The notes under the pieces are model-generated. The model was not told the origin of the DNA. It ran no database searches and saw only the letters and a list, made by a program, of their open reading frames with translations. The translations under genes were made by a program, and so were the position numbers. A stretch of DNA of 64,000 bases, taken from contig NZ_SJPS01000001.1 in assembly GCF_007860015.1 (NCBI RefSeq), positions 186,001 through 250,000 on the forward strand. The letters run 5' to 3'. This document shows positions 25,444-33,616 of the stretch, piece after piece. Positions within the stretch are counted from its first letter, which is position 1; each line of letters opens with the position of its first letter. The DNA comes from Bythopirellula polymerisocia. GTDB taxonomy: Bacteria; Planctomycetota; Planctomycetia; Pirellulales; Lacipirellulaceae.

Positions 25444-26091
25444 CTATTCTTTCTCATGTTGAAGAGAGTTGAGATTACTTCGGTTTACGGAGCGTTTGCG
25501 AATATAGGACAAGAAGGCCATACCAACAAATCCAATTGGAATCAAAGGACCTGTTACAATCAATGCTAAAAATGGCACGAAGCCGGGCGAGAATCCTCCA
25601 GGGTTACGACCTCCTGGAGGATCCCAAATTATTCCGAGAATGAATAAAGCAATTGGTCCGACTATTAACAATCCGCTAAGAATTGCGACTGCCTTTAATC
25701 TCTTGCGATGCGTATCGAATGAGACCGGCTCATTGCAATGATCGTTCTTAAATAGAATACAATGAGTCCAACCCGTCATAGCTAAAAGGGATAAACATAT
25801 CATCGCAGAGGAGATACGGAGTGGAATGTCAATGTATGAGAAAATTCCAATCAGATTACTGTAGGGCGCTTGATTCAAGGGTAACCAAGCTAGCAGATTA
25901 AATGAATTCAAGATGAACAATACATATGCGATATAGAAAGACCAAGCTCTAGAGAAAACGATCCCTGTGCCTATACCGAGTAGTATGGCCTTAAGAAAAA
26001 ATCCGCTCCAGCTCATGCTTGAAAAAACTGCCGCGTGGATAAATATCAGTCCTATCACAATGGAAAGTGCTATAGCTATTCGATTCTTCAT
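25444..26091 (-). CDS. Multi-pass membrane protein of unknown function
   Basis: A 215-residue protein with about six hydrophobic helices: IALSIVIGLIFIHAAVF, FLKAILLGIGTGIVF, FYIAYVLFILNSFNLL, ISSAMICLSLLAMTGW, VAILSGLLIVGPIALFILG and FVPFLALIVTGPLIPIGFVGM, with a Pro/Gly-rich loop (DPPGGRNPGG) between the last two. I do not recognise the family. By eye the gene is clearly richer in A and T than its neighbours, which suggests acquisition from elsewhere. It begins 46 bases after the right copy of the asnS-end repeat and is convergent with higBA. ATG 26091 has no strong ribosome-binding site. Confidence 0.6.
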   Translation of the reverse strand: MKNRIAIALSIVIGLIFIHAAVFSSMSWSGFFLKAILLGIGTGIVFSRAWSFYIAYVLFILNSFNLLAWLPLNQAPYSNLIGIFSYIDIPLRISSAMICLSLLAMTGWTHCILFKNDHCNEPVSFDTHRKRLKAVAILSGLLIVGPIALFILGIIWDPPGGRNPGGFSPGFVPFLALIVTGPLIPIGFVGMAFLSYIRKRSVNRSNLNSLQHEKE

Positions 26092-26123
26092 TGAACTCTG
26101 CTGTAGATGTGTAAGTTTTTAGC

Positions 26124-27161
26124 TCACGCTGCCCCGCTCGCTCTACGAGGATTCCGATACAACACCTCCGCAAGCAAATCTGGTGAGCCCCGGAGTCCAT
26201 TTCGTTCATAGTGCCACTCATCGTGAGTGGGAACCATTTCTTCGTCCAACGGCCAGGGATCGAACGGTTGGTAGCCGATAGTTTTCGCGAGTTGAGTTGA
26301 ATCCATGGTCACGTTGCCCGCGCGAGGTGGAATCGGTCCAGCCTCTCTCCTTGGGCAGCCTTGCAAGAGTGCAGGATCATAACCACCAACGCGGTTGATC
26401 ACTTGGGCGATCTGATAGAGCGAGAGACGCCGTGGGCCACCGGCGTGATATAGCCCAGCCACGTCATTGGCAAGAAGCGTTCCATAAACCTCGTTCAGGC
26501 AGTCGGTGTAGGTTGGGGTGCGAACCTCATCAAAGTAAAGCGTCGCTGGTCGGTTCTTGGCGAATCGCGATTGAATCCAGTCAATCGCCCCCGCGTGGCC
26601 GTTGAAACTGATCCCCATCGGGAGCGATATCCGCAGTGTGCACGCGCTGGGCATCGAGTCGAGTAGCAGTTGCTCGGCTGCTACCATCGTTGTGCCGTAG
26701 ACCGTCACCGGATCGGTCCGATCTGATTCCGAATAGCCAAGCCAGGAAGGAGACATGTGGTCCCTACCGGCAAACACTAAATCAATCGACGTGTGCACGA
26801 GCCGAACTTCTCGCTCGCAGCAAATCGATAGAAGGGTGATCATCCCCTCGACATTCGTCCTCCAGGCAAGGCGTGAATCAAGTTCACAGGCTTTGAGCGC
26901 GCAGTTGCCAGCACAGTTGAGTACCGAGCGAAACTGGTACTTGTCAAACAACCGCAATAGCGCGTCGCGATCCTCGGCATTGCAGGCTTCGATTCCGAGA
27001 CGGGTAAGGGGCCAATTGTCTTCCTGGCGAATACCAATCACCTGACCTGGGTAACGCTCCTGAAAGTAGGCCAGAGCGTTGTAGCCGGCAACCCCGGCGA
27101 TGCCAGTGATCAGCAAGGGTAGGGGGACAGCAAAATCGTTATGAGAACTGGAGTCAGACAT
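26124..27161 (-). CDS. NAD(P)-dependent sugar epimerase/reductase (RmlD-like extended SDR)
   Basis: A 345-residue extended short-chain dehydrogenase. The nucleotide-binding motif is TGIAGVAGYNALAYF near residue 18 (T-G-x-x-G-x-x-G). The sequence then follows the RmlD/dTDP-4-dehydrorhamnose reductase layout: FDKYQFRSVLNCAGNCALKACELD, LVHTSIDLVFAG and the YGTTMVAAEQLLL stretch with catalytic Tyr, although the usual YxxxK Lys is replaced (YGTTM). It probably acts on a nucleotide sugar, in line with the glycan genes next to it, but substrate and even activity are uncertain because of that missing Lys. ATG 27161 is chosen; a frame up to 27266 adds 35 residues that do not resemble the family. It is divergent from the GT2 gene. 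Confidence 0.75.
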   Translation of the reverse strand: MSDSSSHNDFAVPLPLLITGIAGVAGYNALAYFQERYPGQVIGIRQEDNWPLTRLGIEACNAEDRDALLRLFDKYQFRSVLNCAGNCALKACELDSRLAWRTNVEGMITLLSICCEREVRLVHTSIDLVFAGRDHMSPSWLGYSESDRTDPVTVYGTTMVAAEQLLLDSMPSACTLRISLPMGISFNGHAGAIDWIQSRFAKNRPATLYFDEVRTPTYTDCLNEVYGTLLANDVAGLYHAGGPRRLSLYQIAQVINRVGGYDPALLQGCPRREAGPIPPRAGNVTMDSTQLAKTIGYQPFDPWPLDEEMVPTHDEWHYERNGLRGSPDLLAEVLYRNPRRASGAA

Positions 27162-27301
27162 TGTAGTTCGGATTGTATCAGTTGTCGCACTTCTCGTGTA
27201 CGCGGTAGACGGCTCGTTTTTGACTCTCTCCCTACGAAAGCTAGGCTTGTCGGCCCACTTCCCCACCGCAGTTTTCGCCCTCGAATCCCTTCTGGCCCAA
27301 G

Positions 27302-28594
27302 ATGTCTCAATCTATTTCCGAGAGTTTGCCGCAGTCTCCAGCCCAACAGGTTGAGGCAACCGCCGACAGCATTCTGCTGCGTTTGCAGGAAACGGAGCAA
27401 TCGGTCCGTGAAGCCCTGGCGGTTGACGAGCTGGCAGTCCCTGAAGTTTCGATAGTCATGCCTTGCCTGAACGAGGCAGACACCCTGGCTATCTGCATCG
27501 AGAAAGCCCAACGCGCGATGCGCGAGGCCTGCATAGAGGGCGAAGTGATCGTTGCCGACAACGGTAGCACCGATGGCTCGCAAGAGATCGCCCGTCAATT
27601 GGGGGCTCGAGTCGTACTAGTTACAGAAAAAGGCTACGGCAACGCACTCATGGGAGGCATACGTGCCACTCGCGGAAAATTCGTCATCATGGGGGATGCC
27701 GACGACAGCTACGACTTTTTGGAGATACCCAAGTTTGTCGCCAAACTGCGGGATGGCCACGACTTGGTGCAAGGCTGTCGCCTTCCAAGCGGCGGCGGCA
27801 AAGTAATGCCAGGCGCGATGCCGACGCTCCACCGCTGGTGGGGCAACCCGATGTTCTCCTGGCTCGTCCAGCGCATGTTTCGCGCACCGATCCACGACGT
27901 GTACTGCGGACTCCGTGGTTTCACCAAACGGCTCTACAATCGACTCGATCTGCGTTGTACTGGAATGGAATTCGCAACGGAGATGATCATCAAAAGCAGT
28001 CTCTTCGAGGTCGACATCGCCGAAGTCCCCACGACACTGCACCCCGACGGTCGCAAGGCGCATGCTCCCCATATGCGGACCTTCCGCGATGGCTGGAGGA
28101 CCCTGCGATTCTTCCTGATGTACAGCCCGCGGTGGTTGTTCTTAGTTCCAGGTATTGGATTAGCACTACTGGGAATCCTGGGTTACGTCCTGGCTATGCC
28201 GGGTACTAGTATTTTAGGGGCAACACTCGACGCGCATACATTGTTAGCTGCGAGCTTGTCGATCTTGCTAGGTTTTCAATTAGTACAATTTGCCGTTTTT
28301 GCGAAAACGTTCGCCATTACAGAGGGACTGCTTCCTGACGATATTCGGTTCGGTGGGTTATTGAGAATCATGAACTTGGAACGGTGTCTGATTTGTGGCG
28401 TCCTAGCATTTTGTACGGGGAGCGGTTTACTGCTGGCGGCCACTGGTACCTGGTGGAATGCTAACTTCGGAGCACTTGATTACTCCTCGACCATGCGTTG
28501 GGTCATCCCCGGGGTCACCCTGGCAGCCCTCGGCTGTCAAACAATCTTCGCTAGTTTTTTCGTCAGCATCCTGCGGATGGGTCGTCGCAAATAA
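27302..28594 (+). CDS. GT2 polyprenyl-phosphate glycosyltransferase with C-terminal membrane helices
   Basis: A 430-residue protein. The GT-A domain of family 2 starts at about 50 with SIVMPCLNEADTLAICIEKA, has the nucleotide-sugar-binding IVADNGSTDGSQEIA and the acidic metal motif GDADDSYDF, and resembles dolichol-phosphate mannose/glucose synthases. After about 280 come four hydrophobic segments (WLFLVPGIGLALLGILGYVLA, LLAASLSILLGFQLVQF and two more), typical of bacterial polyprenyl-phosphate sugar synthases. It would make a lipid-linked sugar donor, which the GT-C-like proteins encoded at 29376 and 31028 could use. The N-terminal 48 residues are an extra helical segment. Start ATG 27302; the methyltransferase gene follows after 26 bases. 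Confidence 0.85.
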   Translation: MSQSISESLPQSPAQQVEATADSILLRLQETEQSVREALAVDELAVPEVSIVMPCLNEADTLAICIEKAQRAMREACIEGEVIVADNGSTDGSQEIARQLGARVVLVTEKGYGNALMGGIRATRGKFVIMGDADDSYDFLEIPKFVAKLRDGHDLVQGCRLPSGGGKVMPGAMPTLHRWWGNPMFSWLVQRMFRAPIHDVYCGLRGFTKRLYNRLDLRCTGMEFATEMIIKSSLFEVDIAEVPTTLHPDGRKAHAPHMRTFRDGWRTLRFFLMYSPRWLFLVPGIGLALLGILGYVLAMPGTSILGATLDAHTLLAASLSILLGFQLVQFAVFAKTFAITEGLLPDDIRFGGLLRIMNLERCLICGVLAFCTGSGLLLAATGTWWNANFGALDYSSTMRWVIPGVTLAALGCQTIFASFFVSILRMGRRK

Positions 28595-28620
28595 TCGCTG
28601 TTGATTGCAAGGCACAATTC

Positions 28621-29379
28621 ATGATCACGGTCGACGAACTAACAGCAACATCTCCCGTCGTGTCGTCCGCAGATCCATCAATAACGTTCGACGACTATGC
28701 CAGTGAGTACGAAGAATCCCTGCAATATGGGCTGACAGTATCTGGCGAAAAGCCGGAGTATTTCGCTCGACGCAGAATCCAATGGACTCGCTCGCTGCTT
28801 GACAGCAAAGGCGTTCAAATAAGCACGGTACTAGATTTCGGTTGCGGAGTGGGAATCGCGACACCGTTATTGAACGAAATCTTGTGTCCGAACTGCATTT
28901 GGGGCTTCGATCCCTCAAGAGCAGCAATTGAGCGAGCTCGACGCGATCACACCTGCTCAACCAATAATTTTGTTGACTCTGCCAACGTGCTTCCCACATC
29001 AATTTGCGATCTGGTCTACACCAATGGAGTATTCCACCACATCCCTCCTGACGAGCGAGCGACGGCACTGGCCACGGTCTGGCGCACCTTACGACCCGGA
29101 GGATGGTTTGCCTTTTGGGAAAACAACCCCTGGAATCCAGGCACGCGGCTAGTCATGAGCCGGATTCCCTTCGATCGAGACGCGATTGTGATTTCTCCCT
29201 TTGAGGCGAATCATCTCCTGCTGTCTGCCGGTTTCACCACGGTTCGCACAGATGCCTGGTTTCTATTCCCTCATGCCCTGCGTTGGTTAAGGGGTTTCGA
29301 ATCGTTGTTTCATCGATTCCCTTTAGGGGCCCAGTACCTTGTCTTGGCACAGAAGCCACTGATCAATGAGCGGCAGTGA
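28621..29379 (+). CDS. Class I SAM-dependent methyltransferase
   Basis: A 252-residue methyltransferase. Motif I, which binds S-adenosylmethionine, is VLDFGCGVGIATPLL at about 73-87, followed by the acidic WGFDPS of motif II, and the FHHIPPDERATALATVWRTLRPGG stretch that marks the UbiE/Methyltransf_11 type. The substrate is not evident. Its position between a GT2 enzyme and two GT-C-like proteins suggests methylation of a lipid or sugar intermediate in surface glycan assembly. The stop overlaps the next start (GTGA at 29376-29379), so the genes are cotranscribed and coupled. Confidence 0.85.
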   Translation: MITVDELTATSPVVSSADPSITFDDYASEYEESLQYGLTVSGEKPEYFARRRIQWTRSLLDSKGVQISTVLDFGCGVGIATPLLNEILCPNCIWGFDPSRAAIERARRDHTCSTNNFVDSANVLPTSICDLVYTNGVFHHIPPDERATALATVWRTLRPGGWFAFWENNPWNPGTRLVMSRIPFDRDAIVISPFEANHLLLSAGFTTVRTDAWFLFPHALRWLRGFESLFHRFPLGAQYLVLAQKPLINERQ

Positions 29380-30992
29380 ATTACACAATGAAGGACTCTG
29401 GTGGCCAACAAGGGTTGAGACGGTTGACTCGGTTCACAGTCAATAGGCCAGCTGTGTCGGTATCTTTGGTCTGTGCGATCAGCTTAGTGATTAGCTGGGG
29501 ACTTTCGCACATGAACCCGCCAGTGCCGAGAGTGCATGACGAATTCTCGTACTTGCTTGCTGCAGATACTTTCGCCGAGGGACGCCTCACTAATCCGCCG
29601 CATGCTATGTGGAAACACTTCGAGTCGATGCACGTCATCCATCAGCCCACATATGCATCGAAATATCCACCCGGACAAGGCTTGATGCTGGCTCTGGGGC
29701 AGGTGATGGTGGGCCAACCTATTGCGGGCGTGTGGATCATGTCTGCGCTCGGGGTGCTCGCCTGCTATTGGATGCTATTGGGAATGGTTCCTGCACGCTG
29801 GGCAGCCGTGGGAGCTGGCCTGCTCCTTGTCCTGCCAGGCTATCAGATCATGTGGGGGCAATCATACTGGGGAGGTACCTTGGCATGCATTGGTGGTGCG
29901 CTGGTGCTGGGGTCAATTCCACGGCTGCAAAGGACAATTCGCTGCCAAGACTCACTGGCGCTAGCGAGTGGAGCCACGATTCTAGCAGTTACGCGTCCCT
30001 TTGAGGGAGTCGTTTTGTGCCTGCTTTCTGGAGGTTGGTTGATACTCGGCTGGATGCGGCTGGGTTGGCCGGCTTGGCGTCCACTCGTCTTGCAAGTCCT
30101 GCTACCAATATGTGGAATCCTTGGAGCGGGTGCATGGGCTTTGGCAAGTTACAATTTGGCCGTCACGGGATCGGCTACCACCATGCCTTACCAAGTGCAT
30201 GAGCAGGCCTATGGAATGTGTCCCCTGTTCCTGTGGCAAGCACCGCAAGAAGACCGCCAGTATCGCCATTTCACCATGGCGAAGTTTCATCGTGAGTGGT
30301 CCATGAATTTCTATCGCGAGCAAGATACTTGGAGTGGCATCATCGAGGCAAAGTGGGCAATGCTGCAAGTCCTCGGGGAATTTTGGCTGCCGGTAATTGC
30401 AGCAGTTCCGCTGCTTGGGCTTCCGTGGTGGAGAGGAAGGAAGTTGCGCGGACCGTTGATGGTGTTGTGTCTGTTTTGGTTGCTCACACAGGTCACGGTC
30501 TGGAACCTTCCCCATTATTTGGCACCGGGATTTCCCCTTCTGTTGCTGGTCGTGGTTTACGGTCTTAGGAACCTCAGCGTAGCGACTCGCGGGTGGGCGT
30601 GGCCTGTAAACCCGGTCTCGCTATTGCTAATGGGACAGATGCTGCTATTCGCAGGAGCAGCATGGAAGCATGAAACTTCGCCCCGTACCGAGTGGCAATA
30701 CGCTCGCCAAGCAATCCAGGTTGAATTGAGTGACCTGCCAGAAAAGCAACTTGTGTTTGTCGACTACGATGCGGACCATGACACCCTCCAAGAATGGGTT
30801 TACAACCGTGCCGATATTGATTCTGCCCAGGTGATTTGGGCCCGAGGCATATCCCCAGAGGAAGACCTCAAGCTGCGCGCGTATTACCCCGATCGCCAGG
30901 CTTGGCGCTTAGCAGCGGATGCCGACTCGCCGAATTTGCGCCCTTGGGATCATCCGGTCAAGTCGCTCAGTGTCCCATCAAGCCGCCAATGA
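29376..30992 (+). CDS. GT-C-like integral membrane glycosyltransferase candidate, copy 1
   Basis: A 538-residue protein with about 11 hydrophobic helices. After the first helix an outer loop contains VHDEFSYLLAADTF (HDE at about 54-56) and continues GRLTNPPHAMWKHFE...SKYPPGQGLMLALG. An acidic pair just after helix one is the hallmark of GT-C enzymes such as PMT/ArnT, which use lipid-linked sugars. The C-terminal soluble segment has LVFVDYDADHD and EWVYNRADID, also present in the paralogue next door. A GTG at 29376 overlaps the methyltransferase stop (GTGA); ATG 29388 is an alternative start. I cannot name the substrate. The lipid-linked donor could come from the GT2 protein two genes upstream. 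Confidence 0.7.
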   Translation: MNYTMKDSGGQQGLRRLTRFTVNRPAVSVSLVCAISLVISWGLSHMNPPVPRVHDEFSYLLAADTFAEGRLTNPPHAMWKHFESMHVIHQPTYASKYPPGQGLMLALGQVMVGQPIAGVWIMSALGVLACYWMLLGMVPARWAAVGAGLLLVLPGYQIMWGQSYWGGTLACIGGALVLGSIPRLQRTIRCQDSLALASGATILAVTRPFEGVVLCLLSGGWLILGWMRLGWPAWRPLVLQVLLPICGILGAGAWALASYNLAVTGSATTMPYQVHEQAYGMCPLFLWQAPQEDRQYRHFTMAKFHREWSMNFYREQDTWSGIIEAKWAMLQVLGEFWLPVIAAVPLLGLPWWRGRKLRGPLMVLCLFWLLTQVTVWNLPHYLAPGFPLLLLVVVYGLRNLSVATRGWAWPVNPVSLLLMGQMLLFAGAAWKHETSPRTEWQYARQAIQVELSDLPEKQLVFVDYDADHDTLQEWVYNRADIDSAQVIWARGISPEEDLKLRAYYPDRQAWRLAADADSPNLRPWDHPVKSLSVPSSRQ

Positions 30993-31027
30993 TCGGTCAG
31001 ATTTCTTGAACTCACTGCAAAACAAAC

Positions 31028-32623
31028 ATGCTCGATCATAGTTGTCGAAACTGGCTTTCAAGGCTAATCAAATTTGTGGTCCATAGTCGAGCTGCGGCAA
31101 TAGGGTTGGTCGGTACGCTGAGCCTGCTTGTCGGCATCTTGTTCGTTCTGGTTCGTATTCCTCAGCCGGGTGTCCACGATGAATTCAGTTATCTGCTAGC
31201 TGCCGATACGTTTCTCGAAGGAAGACTTACTAATCCGTCCCACTCTTTCTGGCAGCATTTTGAAACAATCCACGTAATCCACGAGCCGACATATTCCTCG
31301 AAATACCAGCCGGGGCAAGGACTTCTTCTGGCATTGGGAACACGCTTGACTGGATATCCAATTGCCGGGTCAGTGCTTGGCACCGCGCTTGCTTCAGCAG
31401 CGGTCTGTTGGATGCTCGGAGGTTGGCTACCCAATCGTTGGGCGCTAGTGGGAGGACTTTTCGTTGCCCTCAACCACTCGATCATCCTTCATTGGACACT
31501 CAGCTATTGGGGCGGTGCGCTTCCAATGATAGGCGGAGCGTTGATGTTCGGAGCATTGCCACGACTCTTGCGCGATCCAAGAGCATTTGAAGCCGTATTA
31601 CTCGCAGGTGGCGCAATCATTCTCGCGGCCACGCGACCCTATGAAGGTTTTCTTGTTGGTATCCAGGTCGCGATCACTCTGGCGTGGCAACTATTCTTTT
31701 TACAGCGGTTTCCCTTGCGAATAACGCTTTCGAAAACTGTCCTTCCAGCCGCTGCGGTGCTGGCAGTAGGTCTAGCCGGAGTTGCCAATTACAACGACGC
31801 CGTGACTGGTTCACCGTTTGTGCTTCCCTATAGCGTTCACGGAGCGACTTACGGATATAGTCCGCTATTTCTTTGGCAATCTATCCCTGCAGTGCCATCC
31901 TATCGGCACGAAGCGATCCGCGTGTATCAGACGGTTTGGGAAATTCAAGATTATCTACGACAAAGTACAATGGCCGGTTTCCTAGGGGCGAAAGCTGAAG
32001 GCTTTTGGAACTTGGGCGTATTCTACTTAGGCCTACCGCTTGCAGTTTCGCTCTTCACTTTGCCATGGCTCTTGAAAGATCGACGATTGCGGTACGCATG
32101 GACAGGAACTATGGTCTTTCTGCTAGCCGAATTGGCCGTTCCTTGGATGTATCCTCATTACTACGCCGCAATTGCGCCACTGTTGTTGTTGCTGGTCGTC
32201 GAGGGGCTGCGATATCTGCGGGCTGGCTCACGAAGCTATCCTTGGGCAGATTGGACAGTTCCTATCCTCTTGGGCTGCCAAGCGACTTTGCTCGTTTTTA
32301 TGTACATACAATACTCGCAGTGGCAGCCCTCAGGCGCGCGATGGGAGCGGGCTCGTCTAGTTGACCAACTCAACGCCACTCCGGCGAAAGACCTTGTCTT
32401 TGTGCGTTATAGCAGCGGACACGATCCAAACTCCGAGTGGGTCTACAATCGTGCGGAAATCGATACAGCCGAAATTGTTTGGGCGCGGGAAATGGGTCCC
32501 GAAGCTGACCGTCGGCTGGTCGACTACTTCAGCGATCGCAAGGTTTGGCTTTTGGAGGCTGATGCACCAGTGCTGGAGCTTGTGCCTTGTCAGGTACCGT
32601 ACCCCTATGCCGCGACAGACTGA
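31028..32623 (+). CDS. GT-C-like integral membrane glycosyltransferase candidate, copy 2
   Basis: A 531-residue tandem paralogue of the preceding gene. The same outer loop reads VHDEFSYLLAADTFLEGRLT, then HFETIHVIHEPTYSSKYQPG, with HDE at about 50-52, and the same C-terminal EWVYNRAEIDTAEIVWARE block is present; the helices between are less similar. The 35-base gap to the upstream gene points to one operon. The last 19 bases overlap the end of kdsB on the opposite strand. Retention of two diverged copies suggests different acceptors or sugars. No ribosome-binding site of consensus type is visible before ATG 31028. Confidence 0.7.
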   Translation: MLDHSCRNWLSRLIKFVVHSRAAAIGLVGTLSLLVGILFVLVRIPQPGVHDEFSYLLAADTFLEGRLTNPSHSFWQHFETIHVIHEPTYSSKYQPGQGLLLALGTRLTGYPIAGSVLGTALASAAVCWMLGGWLPNRWALVGGLFVALNHSIILHWTLSYWGGALPMIGGALMFGALPRLLRDPRAFEAVLLAGGAIILAATRPYEGFLVGIQVAITLAWQLFFLQRFPLRITLSKTVLPAAAVLAVGLAGVANYNDAVTGSPFVLPYSVHGATYGYSPLFLWQSIPAVPSYRHEAIRVYQTVWEIQDYLRQSTMAGFLGAKAEGFWNLGVFYLGLPLAVSLFTLPWLLKDRRLRYAWTGTMVFLLAELAVPWMYPHYYAAIAPLLLLLVVEGLRYLRAGSRSYPWADWTVPILLGCQATLLVFMYIQYSQWQPSGARWERARLVDQLNATPAKDLVFVRYSSGHDPNSEWVYNRAEIDTAEIVWAREMGPEADRRLVDYFSDRKVWLLEADAPVLELVPCQVPYPYAATD

Positions 32624-33390
32624 CTGGCTCGGTGGCGGGCGACAAAGGCGGCATAGTCTCCCGGGGTGTCGATGCCCCGAGTGGGATGGTTGATCTGGCA
32701 GATCAGAATCGATTCACCCTGTTCGAGAATCCTCAATTGCTCAAGTTTCTCGATTTGCTCGGTTCGCCCCATGGGCAAACTGGCGAATCTTAGCAGCAAA
32801 TCGCGTCGGTAGGCATAGATGCCTATGTGCAGGAAAAAGGTTGGCGGTTCCGTTGCGAGCAGTGACACATTCCACTCACGAGGATGAGGTATTGGACTGC
32901 GGCTGAAATACATCGCGCGACCCTGGTTGTCAAACACGACCTTCACGCAGGCCGGGTCATTCAAAATTGCTCGCTCTCGGATAGGTGCGGCCAGCGTCGC
33001 CATTGAAGACTGGGGATGGCACTTAAGTAAACTTGCCAATTCATCAATGGCCTTAGGGTCGGTCTCTGGTTCGTCCCCTTGCAGATTGATAATGATCTGG
33101 GCATCGGGAATCGCTCGGGCAACCTCTGCCACCCGGTCCGTGCCGCTAGGGCAATCGGGGCTGGTCATCACGACCTGGGCTCCAAAACGCCGGGCCTCGG
33201 CGGCAATCTCCTCGTCGTCCGTGGCAATGAAAACTGCATCGAGATTCTTGGCGGCATTTGCCGCCGAGTAAGTGTGTTCCAGCAAAGTCTTGCCCGTTTC
33301 CCTCAGCAACATTTTGTCGGGAAGACGGGTCGAGTTGCGTCGGGCGGGGATCACAAGTATGCACTTTTCGTGGCTGGATGTGTTCTGCAT
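32605..33390 (-). CDS. kdsB: 3-deoxy-manno-octulosonate cytidylyltransferase
   Basis: Activates Kdo to CMP-Kdo for lipopolysaccharide inner core synthesis. The 261-residue protein has the expected landmarks: VIPARRNSTRLPDKML near the N-terminus, FIATDDEEIA, PSGTDRVAEV, INLQGDEPETDP with the metal-binding Asp, and the FLHIGIYAYRRDLL segment. ATG 33390 has GAGGA upstream and gives MQNTSSHEKCILVIPAR; a longer frame to 33507 is unsupported. Its presence implies Kdo-containing lipopolysaccharide, consistent with a Gram-negative envelope. It converges on and overlaps the end of the GT-C-like gene by 19 bases, and is divergent from glmS. Confidence 0.92.
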   Translation of the reverse strand: MQNTSSHEKCILVIPARRNSTRLPDKMLLRETGKTLLEHTYSAANAAKNLDAVFIATDDEEIAAEARRFGAQVVMTSPDCPSGTDRVAEVARAIPDAQIIINLQGDEPETDPKAIDELASLLKCHPQSSMATLAAPIRERAILNDPACVKVVFDNQGRAMYFSRSPIPHPREWNVSLLATEPPTFFLHIGIYAYRRDLLLRFASLPMGRTEQIEKLEQLRILEQGESILICQINHPTRGIDTPGDYAAFVARHRASQSVAA

Positions 33391-33616
33391 GGAATTCCTC
33401 AATGCTGTTTCATATAAAAATGAAGATGGGAAGTAATAGCGATTATTGGAATTCCATTCCATGGCAATCGTGCCTGGGACCTCAGCCCTAGGGCCATCCT
33501 GATTCATCGGCTGCCGTGGTTGAATTCCCAGTATCGTGGTAAAATGGAAATGCTATCCCAACGTATCAGGGGAATGCTAGCAATTTGTATAACTCTCTCT
33601 CTGATCGAGAAATCTT

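Noticed and set aside
33391..33507. Extended N-terminus of KdsB
   Set aside because: The extra 39 residues lack family likeness, and ATG 33390 has a good ribosome-binding site.
33391..33616. glmS ribozyme upstream of glmS
   Set aside because: No recognisable ribozyme core or conserved cleavage region in the 226 bases.
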